Shown in pieces: positions 1 through 11,989 of a stretch of DNA of 64,000 nucleotides. Positions within the stretch are counted from its first letter, which is position 1; every line of letters starts with the position of its first letter. The notes beneath the pieces are model-generated. The model was given only the letters and a program-made list of their open reading frames with translations. It made no database searches and was not told the DNA's origin. Position numbers and translations under genes: made by a program. This stretch comes from Strigamia acuminata (lineage: Eukaryota; Arthropoda; Chilopoda; Geophilomorpha; Linotaeniidae): NCBI GenBank assembly GCA_949358305.1, contig OX442314.1, positions 10,967,060 to 11,031,059 on the forward strand. The letters run 5' to 3'.

Positions 1-87
1 TGTTATAGGCCTGTCATTTAGACGAATTTTAAACGGAAATTTCAAAAAAATTAGAGAAATTTTTTTTTAAAATTTCAATGAAATTAT

Positions 88-430
88 TTGGAATTTTCAC
101 ATAAAAATCTGAAATTTTCACATAAAAATCTGAAATTTTCACATAAAAATCTGAAATTTTCACATAAAAATCTGAAATTTTCACATAAAAATCTGAAATT
201 TTCACATAAAAATCTGAAATTTTCACATAAAAATATGAAATTTTCACATAAAAATCTGAAATTTTCACATAAAAATCTGAAATTTTCACATAAAAATCTG
301 AAATTTTCACATAAAAATCTGAAATTTTCACATAAAAATCTGAAATTTTCACATAAAAATCTGAAATTTTCACATAAAAATCTGAAATTTTCACATAAAA
401 ATCTGAAATTTCCACATAAAAATCTGTAAT
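88..430. repeat. 21-bp minisatellite, about 16 copies
   Basis: Tandem array of a 21-bp unit (tgaaattttcacataaaaatc) repeated about 16 times with very few substitutions. Because 21 is a multiple of three, both strands give spurious open frames with a 7-residue period; neither is a real gene. The array fades into degenerate cacaaaatttc-type repeats that run to about 740. Confidence 0.95.
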
Positions 431-1494
431 ATGAAATTCTTTTAGAAAAGTCGGAAATTTTGAGTAGAGAAAAATTTCACACAAAATAATAAAAATCTCA
501 CAAAAAATTCTCGAAATTCCACACAAATTCGAAATTCTACACAAATTTCGAAATTTCAAGCAAAATTAGGAAAATTGCGTACAAAATTGTACAATTTTCG
601 CACAAAATTTCAAAATTTCACACAGAATTTCGTAATTCCACACAAAATTTCGAATTTTCATACCAAATTTCAAAACACCACACAAAATTTGAAAGTTTCC
701 TCAAATTTTCACACAAAATTGCAAAATTGCAAAATTAAAACCAAAATAATTCTGCATTTAAAAAAATTTAAAACACAATCTTTTCCCCCCAACTCGTAAC
801 TCCATTTCCCAAAAACCATTCCCAAATTTAAATAATTTTTTTCTCGACTCAGGACTCAGGTGAACCGTGAATTATTATAGCAATTTAAAAAGAGACCTAA
901 TTTTTGTTCGGTAATACATTGTCGGACTATGAAAGAATATTAAGTTTTCAACTTGGTTATTATTTTATGATGTGAGACTGCAGCTTTGACCCACACCAGC
1001 AACCTATTATGTTCAATATATTCTGGTTATAATGACCTCTAACCCTTTTCTCCCCAAGACTTGCTATCATCCTCCCACGGTCGGCGGCCTTTGCTTTAAA
1101 TTCACAAGTGAAGTGACTATTGAATTCAAAGAGGAGACCAAACAAGGGAAAGGAATGTTCAACATTGTTCGCATTGTTCTATTATTCTATTATTTATTAA
1201 TGTGTACAATAACAAACAAAATCCTTTCAATACATTAGTAGTCAGATATAGCACTTGTGTTGTGGTGAGTTTTCGGTTTATTTGGTCATAAAAGTGTTAC
1301 ACTTCCAAAAATGAATGGAAATTGCAAGACGTTTTTCTTTTTAAGGAAAAAAATAAGAAATTTAAATTCTAAATACATCACAGGAACAAACATGGTCTTG
1401 GTGGGGAGTATGTGAAAGAAAAAAATTGAAATTTCCAACATAAATTCAATGAAATTTACTTAAAAAATATCCACCAAAGATCGTATAAATCAAT
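431..1494. other. Gene-free AT-rich stretch
   Basis: The first 300 bases are a decayed continuation of the preceding repeat (cacaaaattt motifs). The rest is AT-rich sequence with short open frames only. I see no splice-supported gene, RNA gene or clear transposon ends here. Confidence 0.5.
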
Positions 1495-1735
1495 ACAAAT
1501 CACTAAACAATCACCTAAATTAAAAATAATCAATGAAAATCATTAAAATCAACCAAAAATCAATGAAAATCATTAAAATCAACCAAAAATCATAAAAATC
1601 AATGCAAATCATTAAAATCATCCAAAAATCATTAAAAGCATCCAAAAATTATTAAAATCATCCAAAAATCATTAAAATCATCCAAAAATTATTAAAATCA
1701 TCCAAAAATCATTAAAATCAATGCAAATTGTAACA
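1495..1735. repeat. Degenerate aaaatcatccaaaaatcatt repeat
   Basis: Imperfect tandem repeat with a unit of about 20 bp built from 'aaaatca' and 'aaaaatcatt' words. The same word family returns at 2,445-2,800 and 9,135-9,540, so these are related satellite patches at three sites. Confidence 0.8.
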
Positions 1736-1739
1736 ATCC

Positions 1740-2440
1740 TTGGGTTTTAAATCCTGGGATGCAACAAATTCGTGCGTTGGGTCGGCGCACATGCGCAGAT
1801 TCGCGTAATTTTCTTGTGTGAGATGTCCTTCAACTTGGGTGTCGGGAATTCGGGAATTCCAGCTACATTGTGCAGATAATCATTGGACGTCACTGGGTGA
1901 ATAAAAAGATGGAAAGTTGCGAGCGCGGTTAAAGGGGGTTTCTTCATTTCGTCGCCGACCATTATAATGGTCGGCCCTGGAAGGAGATTTGCTTAAAAAA
2001 AACTACTAAGGTTAGGTTTGCGAGGAGGGAGGGGGGTTAAGGGGGGGGGCGTTATCCCCCCCTTGTTAGGCATTCTTCTGAATACGAGAAAAAAAACCTT
2101 TGACGTGATGCGGACTCAGCCTAAAAACGGCGGCGACGAAATGAATGGCGACGAAATGAAGTGACTTCCATTTTCTTTAACCGAAGTCACTTCAATGGAG
2201 ACCGAGGTCAGAGAGAGGTTGCAAACTCCGTTCGCGAGAAGAAAAAGTAGCAAAAATGAAAATAAAAATGACCCTTCGATCAGCTGATCACTTGGATCAA
2301 TCGATCGAAGGAGAAGGGGTGAAAGTAATTGAATAAATCAAATTGACTCGCGAATAGTCACACACATAAATTTAAAATAAGAAAAGAATAAAGGAGATAG
2401 TAAAAATTTGAAAAGTGGAAAAACACACCCGTGACAAAAT
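1740..2440. other. GC-richer non-coding stretch, possible transposon remnant
   Basis: Less AT-rich than its surroundings, with a run of C/G near 2,030-2,065 and a near-palindrome around 2,275-2,310. A 21-bp word at about 2,060-2,080 recurs at about 5,626-5,646 in the intron of the first DM4/12-like gene, followed by loosely similar sequence. This suggests a dispersed repeat. No coding evidence. Confidence 0.35.
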
Positions 2441-2444
2441 CCCT

Positions 2445-2800
2445 AAAAAATCAACCAAAAATCATGAAAGTCAATGTTAATCAATTAGAAAAGCCAGTGA
2501 AGATCACCAAAGCCAGTGAAAATCACAAAAGCCAGTGAAAATCACTTAAAGTCAAAAGTTAAAGTCACTTGAAATAAACTCAAATAACAGAAAATCAAAG
2601 CAAATCACTAAAACTCAACTTAAAAACACTTAAAACCAACTAAAAATCACGAAAATCAACCAAAAATCATTAAAATCATTGTAATTCACTAAAAATCTAC
2701 ATTAAATCCCATAAAAACCCAGTTCAAAACCCTAAAAATCAACCAAAAATCAATGCAAATCACTAAAAGTATAGTTTAAAACCCATAAAAATCAATCATC
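2445..2800. repeat. Degenerate aaaatcaaccaaaaatca repeat
   Basis: Imperfect AT-rich tandem repeat of 'aaaatcaaccaaaaatca' and 'gccagtgaaaatcac' words, related to the patch at 1,495-1,735. Confidence 0.7.
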
Positions 2801-4808
2801 ACTCATCAGTAATGATTTCCTTATTTACCATTTGCCTTTACATTATTTCCACTTCAGATGGAGCGGAACAAAATTACATAACAGAAAAAAATCCTCTAAT
2901 TTACAATTACTACAATAACAATAAGCTTGTTCGCACAAGATTAGTGCAATGTTTATTATGGTTTAGTGGAGTTAACAACTTCTTATCTATGCACAGCACG
3001 ATAGTCGGGTAGATTAGATAATACATTGTAATACCATTGTACGACTCCTGCTGCTTAACTATGCGAGTTTCAACTCTTTACAAATAACTTTGATGAAGCA
3101 TTGAAACTTTGCAGATCGTATCACGTTAATATACAAGTTCTGCTGCAACTATACAATAAATTTCAACCAAATTGGTAAAGCGTGCTTCCCCTTAATACAC
3201 ATAAATTGCCCCATTAGAAAAATATAAATAAAATTTTTATAAAAATAAATTTAAAATTTTTTTTTTTTTTTATAATTTTCTTTTAAATAAAAGGATATTT
3301 ATAAAATTAATATTAAAATAACACAAAAACCCACAATCAAGTTCAACCTTTTCGCCACCAGATGCCACTGCCACCGTTTTTAATTAGCAAAAACTTTTTT
3401 TCGCCATTTGTTTCATTTTCAATTTATCAAAGCACAATCCTAAAACCAAACACATATTTCCATCATCGAGACACAATTATCACCAAACATGTCAACAATC
3501 CTATAAAACAACAACTTAAACTGACTTTATCTGATTGGCCCACCAAATCACTAACAAACCATCAAATGTGTAACAACAGAAGCCCAACAAGAAAAAACAA
3601 TTTCACTGACTGAACAAATAAATAAGAAAATAAAAATAAAATTTCTCAAATAAATTTTTTTTTTAAAGAAAATATTTTTTTTTTCCTATAAAAAAGTGAT
3701 AAAGATAAGTAAATAATTGTTGACCCACTGATCTTGATGATGAGGCTCTTGCCCCCATGTAAAGAGCCCTTCTTACCTGTATTCTTCCCACAGGTGTTGG
3801 CCATGCTGCACGTGAGAGTTAAAAAAAATGGGCGTAGGTTGCTTACATCTTTCCTAACGATGAATTGCGCCATTTTTTCATGTTGACGAGCTCATATCAG
3901 CAACAGTTACTGCCCACATCTCATTCGAATCACCAAAAGGTGAAGCAAAAGGTGAAGAGAGCTGTAAAATGAAATAGCAAATAAATATTTATACCCGATG
4001 AAGTTGTACCCGCTTAACTGAGTCGTTTCTCAAGCGACAATAAATAAGAGTTGAATAAAAAAGTAAACAAGGTATTATAAAGGATGGAGAAAAAGGTTAT
4101 TTCCGGGAAGATCTATTGTCGATGAATTTAACCCACTTTTATTCCCACTGTGTGGAAATTTGAACGACCATACCATGCTGAAAACACCGATTCTCGTCTG
4201 ATCGTGCGAATTCTTCGCATTGGTAAACAAGCTATTAATAGTCTTGCGGATGTTATTCTTTTAACACAGAGGACTTCATTCTACATAAGTTTCTTTATTC
4301 ATGTAATGACGACACACTAATACGATACCACGGGGATAGTAAACAAAAATTGGTACTGCCCTAATAGTACCACACTACAAAATAAATATTATCCCAACAC
4401 AATAGGTTTATAAATTGGAATTCAATACATAAAATTGAAATATCTTGTGGGATTTTCTAAAATTATAATAAAGTGTGATAAAATTATACGGTATTTAGGT
4501 TTTGGCCCTAAATGTATTCACTAACAATAAAACAGAAAAATAAATCAGAAAAATGACTCGTTTTATTCAATCCAAATGGGGAATTAAGACTATGGAATAA
4601 TTTCATTTTCTACTTCTTTAACAACAAAATCTCTTCAGCGTTTACTTTCAGCTTGCTCCAATTTCTCCTCCAACTGTCCCACATCCAACAGTCACTTTCT
4701 ATTGACAGTGGACCCATTTGTGACAATTGGGTCTAAAATCTCTTTTCAAGCAGCCAATAACTATCAATTCCCTTTCAAAACCCTTGAATCTGAGGCACAC
4801 ATACACTG
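2801..4808. other. Gene-free stretch upstream of first DM4/12-like gene
   Basis: AT-rich sequence with only short open frames lacking splice support or recognisable motifs. One (-) strand stretch at 3,730-3,870 has plausible splice signals around tiny exons, but I cannot attach it to a gene. Confidence 0.4.
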
Positions 4809-4809
4809 A

Positions 4810-4817
4810 TATAAAAG
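4810..4817 (+). promoter_or_regulatory. TATA box (TATAAAAG) of first DM4/12-like gene
   Basis: A perfect TATAAAAG lies about 120 bp upstream of the ATG, so transcription should start near 4,840. A 5'UTR intron probably runs from a GT at 4,882 to the AG at 4,931-4,932, immediately before the ATG, with a tactaat-like branch site just upstream. Confidence 0.6.
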
Positions 4818-4932
4818 TGTCCCAATCCTTTGCTCACAACACATCTAACCACAACTGCACCTTCAATCAATATCTCTCAAAGTAACCATCATTTTCTTGC
4901 ACTAACATGTTACTAATGATTTTTTTTCACAG

Positions 4933-6237
4933 ATGAATGCAAAATACTTAATCAGTTTGTGTGTGGTCAGTTTCCTTGTGGCTTGTACCCTGCCACCAAA
5001 AGTAGACAGTACTTTTCCTCATGCTCTTGGGGGTTTGGTAACTGATATTGCAGTAAATCCAATGGGTATCTTGGCCATTTTGTTCATAAAAAAACTCATT
5101 CTCCTCAAGTTGGGATTGCTGCTTTTAGGCAAAAGAAGCATTGGTGGACCTGAACCAAATGTAGATCCGAAGACCGAAGTCACCATAGCGGATTATGAAA
5201 AAATAGCCACAAGTTTGGATGAAAATGGCTGCATTGCAAAACTAATCTGTGAAATCATGGCTGAAGACCAGCAAAATACCAAATTCGAAAGAGCAATAGG
5301 AAAATACTTCAGGTAAGATTAAGATTTGTCGTTGGTCAAATATTACAATTCAGTGTACAGCCATCAATAATGTTAATTTTCCACCTGGCATTTCATGGCC
5401 ATAAAATATCCTATTTTGATCCAAATTACTAAATAATATGACCTGGACATTTCTGATGACGGCGTAAATAAATCTGTAAACCCATTTCAAACCGTCTAAA
5501 AATATAATTTACAATTTTTTTACTTTTCTTTGCGTTGCCTTTCTGCACCTTGTGCTGATATTTCTGCTTGCAATCAAGAAGAAATTATCAGCGCAAAGTG
5601 CAGAAAAAATAACTTTTCTGCGCTAGCCCCCCTTGTTAGGCATTCTTAAGAGACAATAAAAAAAATGTCATCATATTTAGGTAACCGAAACGAGATTCGA
5701 TGAAACGGGATCCAATGAAGTGACCCGACTTCGTTCATAAAACCGATTTGTTCGCATAATTGGACATTAGAAATTAGGTATAATTCCTGCCAAAAAAATT
5801 GTCGCCTTCACCCTAATCTGGCTTAGGGAGGAGGCAACAATTTTTTTAGCCAGAATTTTAAATATTAGTAAAAAAAAAGATAATTTTCTATGTTTACGAG
5901 TATTTAATGAACATTCTCAGAACACTTGACACTCGTATGAACAAGAATTTGCTTTAGAGCTGATGAAAATATTTGTGGACATTCCATACAAAATTCCAAG
6001 TGGTACTGCTTAAAAAATCACCATAAATGCAATTTTTTAAATTTTAGGTTCCTGACAGCTGAAAAACTGAGTAAACCAAATCCTTCAGCTCCTGGTCACT
6101 CTATTTTCCATTATGCAGCTTTCATGGGCAAATTGGCAAGAAGTACACACAGTTGTGGTCTCATTTTCCAAAAATGTGCCAGGAGCATGACTGATGTAAG
6201 GAAGACAGCCAATGCAGCTTTTGAATTAGACATCTAA
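4933..6237 (+). CDS. DM4/DM12-like secreted four-cysteine protein, copy 1
   Basis: Two coding exons, 4,933-5,312 and 6,048-6,237, joined in phase 2, give 189 residues. The start is the ATG directly after a splice acceptor. Residues 1-27 or so form a signal peptide (MNAKYLISLCVVSFLVAC). A hydrophobic stretch follows (about residues 38-62), then a dibasic GKR|S site, the first cysteine pair CIAKLIC (Cys-x5-Cys), the exon junction after Tyr-Phe-Arg, and the second pair CGLIFQKC (Cys-x6-Cys) near the C-terminus. This is the layout of the arthropod DM4/DM12 family, whose function is not known; a secreted role is inferred. AATAAA at 6,303-6,308 is the likely poly(A) signal. It is the first of five (+) strand relatives in 20 kb. 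Family assignment rests on pattern, not on a search. Confidence 0.75.
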
Positions 6238-6309
6238 AATGTTACACATTCCAGTTTATTTATTTTTAATTATTTTCTTTTCTATATATATATATAAGAG
6301 CAAATAAAA

Positions 6310-7790
6310 TCCATATTTGGTATCAAAGCAAAAATAAGTGTTTTTTCTTGTTTTCCATACTCTAAAAAATAAAAAAAGAAGGAAAAAATCATACAATCTT
6401 CTCATGCAAGCAACCGTGACACATCACGCCCTCTATGGACTGAGTAAAAATTATTTGATGTTGAGATGCAGTTTTATTGAGATTAGATCTGAATTACACA
6501 CGACTCATGTCCTTTCTGACCTAGCATTACCAAAACAGAATTTCCTGTGCTATAAAAACCTAGAAAAGAGTTCCATTCTCACACTTTTACAATTATGATT
6601 GAGTGAGCCATCTGGCACTTGCAATGAGGAATAGAAACAAAAGGATAAGCCTTAGAAAACAAAACGAGTGCAATGAATAGAAATAACAACAAAAGGCAAT
6701 TACCATTAGTTTATTACACGTATAGCAGACAAAAATAAGCTGACAGCTTAATTTCAGCTGGGATTGTGCTGTAGTTTATTAGCAACAACTTTAATATCAT
6801 CATAAATTTTAATCATAAATTAGTTTGGACTTTTTTTCTCATTTTCTTTTCCAGTTTGGAGCATAAAGTCATCATGTGTACAAAAACTAGTTTATCCGTG
6901 AATAAGCCTAATTATTTATTTATTCCTATAAAAGCATCTTCAAAGGATTAAAATTAGTCACAGTCTAAGAAACATTACAGTTGACAAGTGGGGTCACCTA
7001 TATTGTTATTATGCTCAATCAATCATACTATCATGTTTCATTCATTCATTCCCTAATTTGGGTTTGAACTTAATTAATCTTACCGAAAAGAGAAAGGATT
7101 TACACGAATTTGTCAAAGATATTGTGGTGTATTTGCACCACAAGGAATTGTGCAGGTTTGAGCAGCTAGAGATTTACATTGTATTGTTGTCAATACAATG
7201 TACTGTATAAGGCAGGAGCATTATGCTTATACATCATGCAGTTTCCATATTTTTCCCTAGCAACGGTTGATCAGGTTTGAACAATAAAGGATTTCCATCT
7301 TCTGTTAGAGAAATGGAAGAGGCAGAAGTAGTCTGCCATGTTTTAGATTAAACCCTGTTATTTTCTATCTTGGCACAAAGATACTAAGGATATCTTTCAT
7401 AATATATCCATAACATACCACTGAGCCAGATGTCTTTTGGGTTCTCAAGAAATCCATCTCACAAGCCACAATTACACACAATGGCTAAGAACAGCTCATC
7501 TTGCTGGTTACCGGTTCCATTAAAACACAGAATTTAAGCAGCATTGGGCCTATAGTCAGTACTTGGATGGGATGGGTGACTTGCTGTTCTTATCCTTGTT
7601 TGACTACAGTATTGTTTCTGAAGCAAGAACATCCGCCACCCGCCTCCAACTGAGTTTTCCCAGCCTAGCTCAAGATGCAAATGCAAGGTTGGGACCTTAA
7701 GAAAGTCGTCCCACAGATCGCGGCTTACACAACTTAAATCCCACACAAGTATTCCACTTACGAGGTCATGACCACGCTAAGTGTCAAACT
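6310..7790. other. Gene-free stretch
   Basis: Between the poly(A) site of the first DM4/12-like gene and a Tc1-type MITE. It contains short open frames without splice support. The part at 7,440-7,790 is less AT-rich and looks like old mobile DNA, but I cannot define its ends. Confidence 0.4.
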
Positions 7791-7999
7791 TATGTATAGA
7801 CAAAAAAAAATCTCTTCAGTTTAGCTGTTTTAAGTTTATCTACCAGGTGGCATAAAACATCCATTGAGATTCAATGACGTCAATCTTGACTCGGTCTCTC
7901 GTCTTATCCTAACAACAGTATTAAAAGATAGACCAGCCAAATAATGATAGATAAACTTAAAACAGCTAAACAAAATGGAAGTTTTTTTGTCCATGACTG
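7791..7999. mobile_element. Tc1/mariner-type MITE
   Basis: About 210-bp element with terminal inverted repeats of some 50 bp. The inner halves share TTTAGCTGTTTTAAGTTTATCTA in opposite orientation (around 7,820 and 7,948). The right end reads, in reverse, CAGTCATGGACAAAAA, a typical Tc1-type terminus, and is followed by TA at 8,000-8,001. The left end is more decayed. There is no coding capacity, so it is non-autonomous. Confidence 0.75.
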
Positions 8000-8001
8000 T
8001 A

Positions 8002-9125
8002 TCGGCCGATATTCGGTTGTCGATTATCGGTATCGGCGATACTGCAAAATATCGATATCAGTCAAAGTCTAATACCGTATTAAACATCGCATCTATGTAA
8101 TAACTGTTTTTATGCATGTAAAGTGCTCCAAAGCATCTGTCATTTTGAAAATTTTATTTCTTTCTCGTTTAAAAAAGTTTAACAACTCCAGGATGTTGAT
8201 GACTTTTGCCAACTAATCCTTGTTTTAAACCTTACCATGCCAGCAGGAGCAACTGTCATCTTAAAACAAAGTGAAAAGACAACCAGGATTAAGGTGGCAG
8301 CCACATTAGACCAATGAACTTTCATGTCATGTCAGACATAAAAAATGAAGGAGAAAAAAAAGAAACTAGGATTTATTGATAAAATTTGGGTATTTTTATA
8401 ATTATGTTTTCAGTATTCTGTAGTAGTAGTAATAAAAATATTATTAAAACCGAAAAAAAAGTCAGTGGGTCAGTTGGAAAGCAATTATTTTTTTTTACAG
8501 GTGTATATTTAGAATTCATTTTTTTCTTCTTTCAAATTTACATTTCTTGGATTTCTGTCTTGTTTTACCTGCAGCTCTATGACACTCATGCCACCACGAC
8601 CAAACCAATACTAAAATAAATATTTCAAAGTTGCAAAAAAAGATTTCATAAAATATTAATAAAATAATTAGAAAAATCTAGAAAATTACCAAAAATCATG
8701 ACCAGAGAGTAAATCTGCGCCCAATTTCAACTAGAGTGTAAAATACAATTTGTGACATTGAAATTTGACCAAATTTGACCAAATTTTTGCCAAATTTGAC
8801 CCAAAAATTAAATTTTTCACTAAAACACAAAAATATAAATTTTTTTTTTTTAGAATGGAGACAAAAAATATCATTTACATAATCAAGATTAAAACGATAC
8901 GACTATTATTCATACCCCAGGGTATGCGTGAACTACATAACCCTTCCTGTAGGGCACACCTGTGAATAAACGTAGAGAAAATAAGCCGTGGGTCAAAAAT
9001 ACTTGGGTACGTATATAAATGCCATGTAATTAAGTCTTACCTTCCTCTTAAAAAACATTTATATAAATTATTTTCACTTTGCCGCCATTTTATATCAAAT
9101 TCCGCAAAGTTTTACATGTTATCCT
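8002..9125. other. Gene-free stretch
   Basis: Begins with an imperfect palindrome of 'tatcgg/ccgata' words (8,002-8,065) that abuts the MITE. The remainder is AT-rich with no supported gene. Confidence 0.4.
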
Positions 9126-9134
9126 ATGGGACAG

Positions 9135-9540
9135 ATCACCCATACTTTTTATGATCACAAAAAATCATCAAAATCATCAAAAATCACCAAAATCGTAAAA
9201 AAATCATTAAAAATCGTCAAAACTCATTCAAAAATCATCAAAATCATTAAAAATCACCAAAATCATAAAAAATCATTCAAAAATCGTCAAAACTCATTAA
9301 AAAATCATCAAAAATCATTCAAAAAACGTCAAAAATCATTTAAAAATCATTAAAAACCATCAATAATCATTAAAAAAATCATTAAAAATCACTAAATCAC
9401 ATCAAAAATCATTAAATCACATCAAAAATCATTAAAAATTATTTAAAAATCATTTAAAAATCATCAAAAATCACCCACATCATCAAAAATCACCCACATC
9501 ATCAAAAATCACCGAAATCACCAAAAACTACCAAAAATCA
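9135..9540. repeat. Degenerate aaaatcatcaaaaatcatt repeat
   Basis: Imperfect tandem repeat of 'aaaatcatc' and 'aaaaatcatt' words, the third patch of the family also seen at 1,495-1,735 and 2,445-2,800. It creates spurious Lys/Ser/Asn-rich frames. Confidence 0.8.
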
Positions 9541-9906
9541 AACAAATTTGACCTTAAAATATTAAAAATTATTTTTTTAAAAAAATAAAAAGAAAAATGT
9601 CACTCGATCACACCCGGTCAAAAAAAAAAAACTCCATTAGACTCGCACTAAATTACTGGACTATATATATAACAAAACAGATTAAATTAAAGTGTGAAAT
9701 TTCTTCGCTTTACGCAAAATGACAATTTCCATTGGTCCCCGGGCGTTTACGGTGCCCGCCCCGTCGACCAGGCCGCGGACCCGGGCCAGTGGCGGCCAAC
9801 GAACGACCGCCGTCATGGTCCAAATTTTTTTTTCTTCTTTTTTTCCCCCCAAATTAATCTACCTCGCACGCCTTCTGACGATTAAAGTCGTAACTATCAG
9901 GGGGTT

Positions 9907-9915
9907 TATATAAAG
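9907..9915 (+). promoter_or_regulatory. TATA box (TATATAAAG) of second DM4/12-like gene
   Basis: TATATAAAG lies about 150 bp before the ATG, with transcription expected from near 9,937. The first exon would end at 9,960 (AAAG|GTATCG). A 96-bp 5'UTR intron then ends at 10,055-10,056, two bases before the ATG. Confidence 0.6.
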
Positions 9916-10058
9916 CCACTCGAAAATCACTTTAAACGCATTTGAAATCATCTTTTAAAGGTATCGCATCTTGACCTTGAATTTTTCCTCTTCCCAAAAA
10001 AAAAAAAAAAAAAAAAAAAATTATTATTTAAAAATTATTTTTATTATTTATTTTAGCC

Positions 10059-11445
10059 ATGAAATTCTCCATAACCCGTTGTTTGTGCTGCGCCATCTTG
10101 GCCGCCTGCATTTCCGGTCCGCAGGTGGTCGACGGAATCCTCTCCAACACGATCCACGGCTTAATCCAAGACGTCAAAGACAACCCGGTGTCGATACTTG
10201 CACTTTTAGCCTTTAAATATTGGCTTCTTATATCGACCGGAGCCATTACCGTGGCACCTACGGGTCTAGGAAAACGAGACGTGAGCGCGCAATTAAAGAC
10301 GGAATCGGATTCAATGTACGCGCATTTGATTGGTCGGATGGACAAAGACCAATGCGTGCCCAAAATCATCTGTCTCAACTTGGCGCAGCCCGAAACCCAA
10401 GGAACTCTACACGATAAAATAATCCGTGCATTTAGGTGAGTTTAGTCGTTTACGCGACTTGTGACGTCACAATTCGCAAAAATATCACGCGTATGCACTT
10501 TTATTATCCAAATTAAGCTTTTTCGGAGCCCGAGACAGTTTAACTTAATTTATTTATAGAAAACGTTTCATCTACCTTTAGTTTTTTTTTTTTAAATATT
10601 TTATTTTATTACACATCTGTCTGGTTCAATTTTGCGGTCGGTTCGTCTGGTGACGTCATTACGCACGCGCTTCATTCATCGTGTGCAGCATGCTCTGAAT
10701 ATTCATAAAGAGCTCACTGATCAAAGGGTGGAGATGTCTAACCCACTTAAAAGCGAGAAATCGTAAAGGTCACGTGTCCTCTGAACATTGGTTCGATGAA
10801 CCGAACACAAACGCAGTCAGTCCCAGACCAAGACTGACCTCGCAACGGCTCAACTCTTTTCTTGTCCAGAAATTACAACTTGTTAGTCATTCATATACGA
10901 GAAATGAAAGAAGAAGAAAAAAAACGTCGCTCGTTTCCGCTAAAATCCAGCAAAGTGGAAAATACGACGAGAAATAAATGGCGGCGCGGAGAATAAACTT
11001 TTTCTTCAACTTGACCTCGAAAACTGAATTTTTTTTTAAATATTTAAAATAAATTAATTTAATGATATGTTAAACCAGACAGACTCCAATTGGTAAATTA
11101 ATTTGGGCCTGTTTGGGTTTATTTTTTTTTTAAGTTGAAATAAATTAAGAGTTGGCGTGAGATGTCGCTTTTTGAGTGGATAGCATGGATGTGTTGCGGG
11201 AAGCCGACTTTTGGGCGGGCAATTTGAAGTTTTGTTAATTTTTTTTTTTTTTTTTTTTTTTTAGTGTAAGGAATCCAAGTTTGGGTGTTGATGCAAAATC
11301 GCCTCTGTTTCCGTATAAATACGCGGCGTTCATGGGTCAACGCGCGTCTTCGGTTGAATCGTGTTCGAGACTTTTTCCGAAGTGTAAACAAACCGTCGCC
11401 CAATTGCAGAAAATTGCTACTTTCGTTTTTGACTCGGATGTTTAA
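10059..11445 (+). CDS. DM4/DM12-like secreted four-cysteine protein, copy 2
   Basis: Coding exons 10,059-10,435 and 11,265-11,445 join in phase 2 and give 185 residues. The N-terminus is a signal peptide (MKFSITRCLCCAILAACISG). It is followed by a hydrophobic segment, a dibasic GKR|D site near residue 75, CVPKIIC (Cys-x5-Cys), the junction after Ala-Phe-Arg, a Tyr-x-x-Ala-x-x-x-Gly motif and CSRLFPKC (Cys-x6-Cys). Length and intron position match copy 1. The 829-bp intron holds long homopolymer runs but no recognisable element. AATAAA at 11,612-11,617 fits the 3' end. Function unknown; secretion and dibasic processing are inferred. Confidence 0.75.
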
Positions 11446-11694
11446 ATTAGATTTTTTTTTAATTTTTTTTTTTTAAATTATAAAATTTTTTAAAAAAAAT
11501 ATTTTTTAATTATATTGTTATTTGTTGGATTTTTTTAAAATTGATTTTCATCTTTTCATCTTCACTCATCTTCATTCCCAGTTTTTAATTGTTATGTAAT
11601 GGAAAAAGTGAAATAAAAACATATTTTGATTTTTAAATATTTCAAAACTAAATTTTTTTTAAAAAATAAGTAAAATAATAAAATGGATAAGAAT

Positions 11695-11945
11695 TAATGA
11701 AAAACTGCTTAAAAGTCATTAAAACTGTTGAAAATTCATGAAAAACTGCTTAAAAGTCATTAAAATTGTTAAAAATTCATGAAAAACTGTTAAAAATCCA
11801 TGAAAGTTATTTAAAATTCATGAAAACTGTTAAAAATCCATGCAAAATTGTTTAAAATTCATGTAAAATTGTTTAAAATTCATGTAAAATTGTTTAAAAT
11901 TCATGTAAAATTGTTTAAAATTCATGAAACTTGCTAAAAATTTAT
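11695..11945. repeat. Degenerate 29-32 bp minisatellite
   Basis: Imperfect repeats of 'tcatgaaaaactgttaaaaat' type, about eight copies, just downstream of the second DM4/12-like gene. Confidence 0.75.
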
Positions 11946-11989
11946 AAAAAAAACGCTAAAAAAACACCACTAAAATTGATAAAATTAAA

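Noticed and set aside
29-559. Long open frames over the 21-bp repeat on both strands
   Set aside because: They exist only because the repeat unit is a multiple of three; the peptide is a 7-residue periodic sequence with no coding context.
2812-3012. Short frame with a leader-like start (MISLFTICLYIIS)
   Set aside because: No Cys pattern, dibasic site or splice partner as in the DM4/12-like genes, and no promoter signal.
3725-3873. Possible (-) strand mini-exons with good splice signals (MAQFIVRKD and a following 29-nt exon)
   Set aside because: Signals look plausible but the joined peptide is too short and I found no continuing exon or recognisable family.
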